Shown here one piece after another: positions 59,673 through 64,000 of a DNA stretch of 64,000 bases; the stretch's first letter is position 1; each line of letters opens with the position of its first letter. This DNA comes from Welwitschia mirabilis (Eukaryota > Gnetophyta > Gnetopsida > Welwitschiales), in the NCBI GenBank assembly GCA_051453625.1, contig JBOZIK010000001.1, forward strand, positions 235,996,945 to 236,060,944, in the 5' to 3' direction. A program made the position numbers and the translations under genes. The notes under the pieces were generated by a model that did no database searches, was not told the DNA's origin, and saw only the letters and a program-made list of their open reading frames with translations.

Positions 59673-61730
59673 TTCTTAGTTGTTTTAATTGATTTTTAGT
59701 TCTATAAATTAGTATAATTTCTCTTATTCTTAGTTTAGTTAAAGTTTACTTTTTTCCAAAAGTGAAGCATAACTTAAGAAAGTCATAACTTTTTCAATAC
59801 TAAGTAGAACTTCATGAAATTTTTGTGTAGGTATATAACCTGTTAAAAATTAAAAATTTTTAAAATAGTAATTTTTATAAAACTAAAATAATTTTTTAAA
59901 ATTCATTTTATAAAAATAACTCAAAACCTACAAGCAGAAAATAGCAAGCAAAAATCTCAGTTCTTAGAATTAACAAAAGTTTCTAGTAAAGAAATGAACA
60001 GTATAACCTATAAAAAATTCAATAATGTTTCCAAAACATATTTAATCATTTAAAACACCAAATAGATTAAAAGTTATGATCATTTTAGTAAAAGGTATTA
60101 GTTTAGCAATTCTAAAATTTAGGTAGCTTTTATACTTTAAATTTTAAATCTATAAAACGTATCTATAAGAATTTAAACTTAATCAAATTAGTTTATAAAG
60201 ATAGTATAATCCATCTAGTTTAATAAAAGTAATTTTAATTTATTTTTACATAATTATTTAAAAATTTTTAGTTTCAATGCTTTTTAAAAGCTAAGCAAAT
60301 TTGTAAATAATTTTAATAATTATAAAATAATTATGTAATGCAAGTATCAAATTATTTTAATTACTATATATGATTTATAGTTAACTTAAATTTGCTTTTT
60401 TATTATTTTTATATATTATTTAGTAATATTTAGACTCTTATTCTTATATTTCAACCATAAACATTAGGATTGTCTACTTAATAATTTTAGAGATGTGAAG
60501 CTCAATCACTTAGTTTTATTAATTTTTTATATTAACTGTATATATATAATTTTATTTTGATATAGATACTTAGAATGTATAAAGAATATTTAAAATTTAA
60601 CTTAATCATATAAATGGAGCATCTTCTTATAATAGAACTAGGATGTATTAATATGCCTTATTTAAAAAGAAGTACTATAATGTATAAAAATAAAGGGATG
60701 TCTTCTTTCATTTATTTTCACTATTATCCTTTCAAATTATGTGATTTTTATTTTATGTAAAATAAAAATGATGCTCATATACTCAATTTTTCTTCTATAT
60801 GATTATTTTCATAAAATAAACTTAATGCTAATTAGAATTATTTTTACTATGTAAACCATCCACTAAATATCCACATAATTATAGTTTTACATTTCTATAA
60901 TGTATTCATTTAACTAAACCAAGATAACCTCAATAAGTATTTATCCCCATACTTGAATTTCATCACCAAGGTGGGTTGCATTATAGTTTTATTTATAAAC
61001 CCTTATGAAAGTGGATTTGATCACCACTCTCCTACCTTGCCCATGCATTAGGAATACTCTAACTTAATTTTCTAAGTCCTTAGTATCAAAGAATTATGTT
61101 GCACTGTTTTGAGATATTTCAAGGAAGCGAGGGTAATTTGTAAGCATGCATCCACCTTATGTATTGCTTATCACCTATATTGGAGGTATATTAAGGGGAA
61201 TTTTAAGCCTATGGAGTTAAGCCCAATCATGTTTATATAGTATATAACCTAAAGTAGAACCAACTCATATCTTAAGAATGGCTAGATATTGAGTTGAAAT
61301 GTCATTAATTGGATATGAAACCTTCTCTTATATTGGTTAGGCATTATCCTAAGATGATAAAACAAGTTAACATCCAACTAACTTTATATAAGATTTCTTT
61401 GTGTGGTGAAAACACAAAAAGTTAGAAATAAATATAGAACACAATTTTAACATCGTTATGCAAACCAAAAGGGTCTATAGTTAAGTAGTATTAATAATAT
61501 TTTAAAAATTACAATGTTTAAATAAGATCTAAATATAAATTAATCCTATGTCTCATTGTGCATGTTAGTTATTAATGGTTAAAGAAAAATGTGATTAATT
61601 AGGGTAATTAAAGTTATGTCCATCTGAATCAATACTAAAATGCTTTGAATCTATTTAGTTTTCTAACTAATCCTTTAATTTTTAATAATTCTCATTCTTT
61701 TTTATCCCTCTAACATAATAGAAAATTAAC
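59673..61730. other. No gene seen between F and element H
   Basis: Very AT-rich. The integrase of H should lie here on the minus strand, but I found no motif. 59750-60400 has runs of ttttaaa and little else. Confidence 0.4.
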
Positions 61731-61739
61731 TTTGAATTT

Positions 61740-62112
61740 TTATGATTACTTTGAAATAACCTCATTTACTAAAAGCATTGGAAACCTTATTTCCCTTACC
61801 TTTAGAGTATAAATTATATAGATCAAAATCACATAGAAATTTTATCTATCGTCTTTGCCTAGGGTTTAAGTTTTCTTGATTAAAAAACCTTACACCATAG
61901 AAATAATGCTTCTACAATTTTAAAGTAAAAATTACTATAGCTAATTTAACATCATGAATAAGATAATTTATTTTATGAGTTCAAGTTGTCTTGATTCATA
62001 AGCTATTATGCTTTTATGTTGTTCAATCACTACTCTAAGACCTTCTTTAGATTCATTAGTATAAACTGAAAATATTTTTAAATCATCTAATATTGTTAAG
62101 AATAAAGTACTA
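61740..62112 (-). pseudogene. Element H: chromovirus-type RNase H remnant
   Basis: Minus strand, from about 62090 down: FSVYTNESKEGLRVVIEQH, matching (Tyr-Ser/Thr)-Asp-Ala-Ser-x-x-Gly-Leu with the catalytic Asp now Asn. Then SIIAYESRQLE, a HDVKLAIVIFTLKL stretch, and NPRQRR, stop (family Trp), IKFL. The block order is that of Tekay/Del-like RNase H and clearly differs from the Tat/Athila type in A, B and D. Confidence 0.8.
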
Positions 62113-62960
62113 GTTAATAATTTTTTAAGATAATTAAATGAATGCTAACATTTTTTGTCCCCTGAAAATCTTTGTTTTTCTTTAAAAGGCTTATTAATAA
62201 ACAAGCTAGCTTAGAGAAGTTCAAAATGAATTGACGATAGTACTTAGCAAGATCAAGAAAGCTTCTAATCTTAATGATATTTGTAGGTGTTAGAGATTCT
62301 ATCATTAATCTAACTTTATCTTGATTTACTGATATGCCTTTTTGGATATTACATAACCTAAAAATTAAATGGATTTCTTTCGAAAAGAGTACTTTTTCCT
62401 ATTATCATATTATTAGTGATTCTATAAAGTTTTTAATATTATTATTAAGTGTTTCTTATGCTCTTCATAATTCTTAGAATAAGTTAAGATATGTTCCATA
62501 ATTATATTAAAAAATTAATATTTAATTAAACGATGTAATTTATAATACTCATAAATATTACAAGGGCATTAGTTCAACTAAAAGGCATAACAATAAACTC
62601 GTAATATCCATAGCAGGTTTTAAATGTTATTTTATAATATATTTTTATTTAATTTAAACTTAATGATATCTAGATTTTAGATTAACATTTGAAAATACCT
62701 TAGCATCTTTAATCTAATCAAAAAGTTAATATATTCTTAATAGTGAATACTTATTCCTGATGATAACCTTATTTAGCTATTTATAATCAATGCATAATCT
62801 TAGTGTTTCGTCTTTCTTCTTTTTAAATAGTACAAGTACTCCCTATGGTGATATAGCAAGATCAATGAAATCTTTTTGTAAGAGTTATTCGATGTGAATT
62901 TTTCATTCTTTCATTTTAATAGGATACATTAGATGTGATGTTATAGAAAAGGGTTTCTAT
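62113..62960 (-). pseudogene. Element H: chromovirus-type reverse transcriptase remnant
   Basis: A 63-codon minus frame (62114-62305) has LTPTNIIKIRSFLDLAKYYR and FSKLACLLISLLKKN, the connection after RT (Arg-Pro-Thr...Ile-Arg-Ser-Phe-Leu-Gly-Leu-Ala-x-Tyr-Tyr-Arg). Further up are GYVISKKGIS-like coding and, near 62470-62510, IMEHILTYSKNYEEHKKH where the family has Phe-Ile-Asp-Asp-Ile; both catalytic Asp residues are lost. RLCIDYK, stop, LNKV is near 62770-62810, with ISP, stop, GVLVLFKKKKD before it. Confidence 0.85.
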
Positions 62961-63179
62961 GATCAATTCAATGAAGAACTTAACTTTCCAAAGTAATGGC
63001 ATTCCTGGTAATTCTATTGTAAATATATCAAAATACTTTTAAACAATTCATATACTATTTAATAAAGTTTCTAAGTATTTGAATCTAATTAGCTTTAGAT
63101 ATAACATATAAACTAGTGATTCCTCTTAATTTCTCTTTTTATATGCTTTGCATTAAATATATTCTCCATTTCTAATTTG

Positions 63180-63570
63180 TAATGACCTTGAAAGATTATT
63201 ATTTAACTATGATTTATCGTTTATGCTTGATACTTTTCATAATTTATAACTACTTTTTTCTTGCATTGACTAGGTCATACCCAAAATAATGTCATATTTT
63301 TTTAAGTTAGTAACGATTGGTTTTATTTGAAAATCTTTGCCACTTATAGATAGAGTACAATTTTGGATCTACTTATTAACCTTGAACATAGATCCATTTA
63401 TTAGATCTATGCACTTCTCAATTATAATAAAAGATAATTTTTTCCTATAATAATCATAAAAGGTATTAAAGTAATGAGTCACTTTATAATCAAATAAAAT
63501 AATTACTTCTAGTTATTAAGTAAAGCCTTACCTTCTACAATAGAGTTATAAAATTTCACCCTTTTATTAT
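63180..63570 (-). pseudogene. Element H: chromovirus-type protease remnant
   Basis: Minus strand: about 63490 reads IILFDYKVTHYF where the family has Leu-Phe-Asp-Ser-Gly-Ala-Thr-His-Ser-Phe. The Asp is kept, but Ser-Gly-Ala has become Tyr-Lys-Val. Downstream is KKYDIILGMT and a stop (family Asp-Val-Ile-Leu-Gly-Met-Asp-Trp-Leu). The position before RT is right for this element. Confidence 0.75.
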
Positions 63571-64000
63571 CTAGTACTACTTGAAGTCATTCTATTAATT
63601 GAGGCATACTTTTTAATCTTTGAGATTTTCTAGTTACTATCTAGGAGGATCTCCACTGTGTAATGGAAATTCTTTCACTTTATTATTTTTTTGAGACTAG
63701 AAGCATCTATTTCCATTATTATACTAGTTTTAGTATTGATACTAACTAGGAATTTGGTAGAAGTTGGATCTCTAAGGTTGATTACTTTCATAGTTTTAAC
63801 TAAAAAAGATTCTAGTTTCTTTTGAATGGAGCATACTTAGGTTGATTAAAATTATTATTTCTACTATAATTGATACTAACATAATTTTTTTGCTAAAGTG
63901 CCAACTCTTATTTTGATAAGACATTTGTGATTGACTTCCTTTAAGGATATGTTCTTGTGGATGAATTTTCTTCTTATTTTCTTATCTTTTCTGATAGTTT
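63571..64000 (-). other. Element H: probable gag/PR junction, not resolved
   Basis: Upstream of the H protease on its strand, so gag should start here and run off the right edge. No zinc knuckle could be found in any frame. Confidence 0.35.

Noticed and set aside
59700-61730. Searched for a host gene or H integrase
   Set aside because: No splice-supported frame, no conserved motif; sequence is low in complexity and AT-rich.
1-64000. Searched for tRNA, rRNA and microRNA-like hairpins
   Set aside because: Apart from tRNA-complementary PBS sites, no cloverleaf or rRNA block was recognised by eye; a covariance-model scan would be needed to be sure.

Overview
This is a window of plant nuclear DNA, almost certainly from a flowering plant, made up of old, nested LTR retrotransposons. 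It is visibly AT-rich. No reading frame looks like an intact host gene, and I recognise no tRNA, rRNA, CRISPR or bacterial-type gene. Every protein I can recognise is a broken retrotransposon domain: gag, protease (PR), reverse transcriptase (RT), RNase H (RH), integrase (IN) or a chromodomain tail. Species cannot be told from the sequence.

I label the elements A to H. A (1-6372, minus): Ty3/gypsy of the Tat/Athila type, running RT-PR-gag-PBS-5'LTR and continuing off the left edge. B (6373-11105, minus): a second copy of the same family, cut in its protease by the insertion of A, with its own gag, PBS and LTR. C (about 11.99-15.8 kb, plus): the PR?-RT-RH-IN part of a related gypsy element. 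A 35-bp x5 tandem array with a TATA box lies at 18.46-18.65 kb. G (20369-31077, plus): a gypsy element with two LTRs of about 0.61 kb around a decayed RT-RH-IN. D (31082 to at least 49768, minus): same family as A and B, with 3'LTR, long spacer, IN, RH, and an RT split by a Ty1/copia element (37656-48459, plus). D's protease is split again by E (49769-58856, plus), a chromovirus-like element of Tekay/Del type. F (58857 to about 59210) is an LTR-like promoter fragment that truncates the 3'LTR of E. H (about 61.7-64 kb, minus) is the RH-RT-PR of a second chromovirus-like element that runs off the right edge.

The copia element is the most complete: LTRs, PBS, gag with two zinc knuckles, PR, IN, RT, RH, polypurine tract, and an extra sense reading frame between pol and the 3'LTR. 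It looks like a Sirevirus-type element.

Decay is dominated by C-to-T and G-to-A change. Stops sit where Trp (TGG), Gln (CAA/CAG) or Arg codons are expected, and in two primer-binding sites every clear substitution I read is a transition. This is the mark of long-term cytosine methylation and deamination.

The assembly is rough. At many runs of N (mostly exactly 100) the sequence after the gap repeats the sequence before it, so several apparent duplications are probably unmerged haplotypes or contig overlaps.
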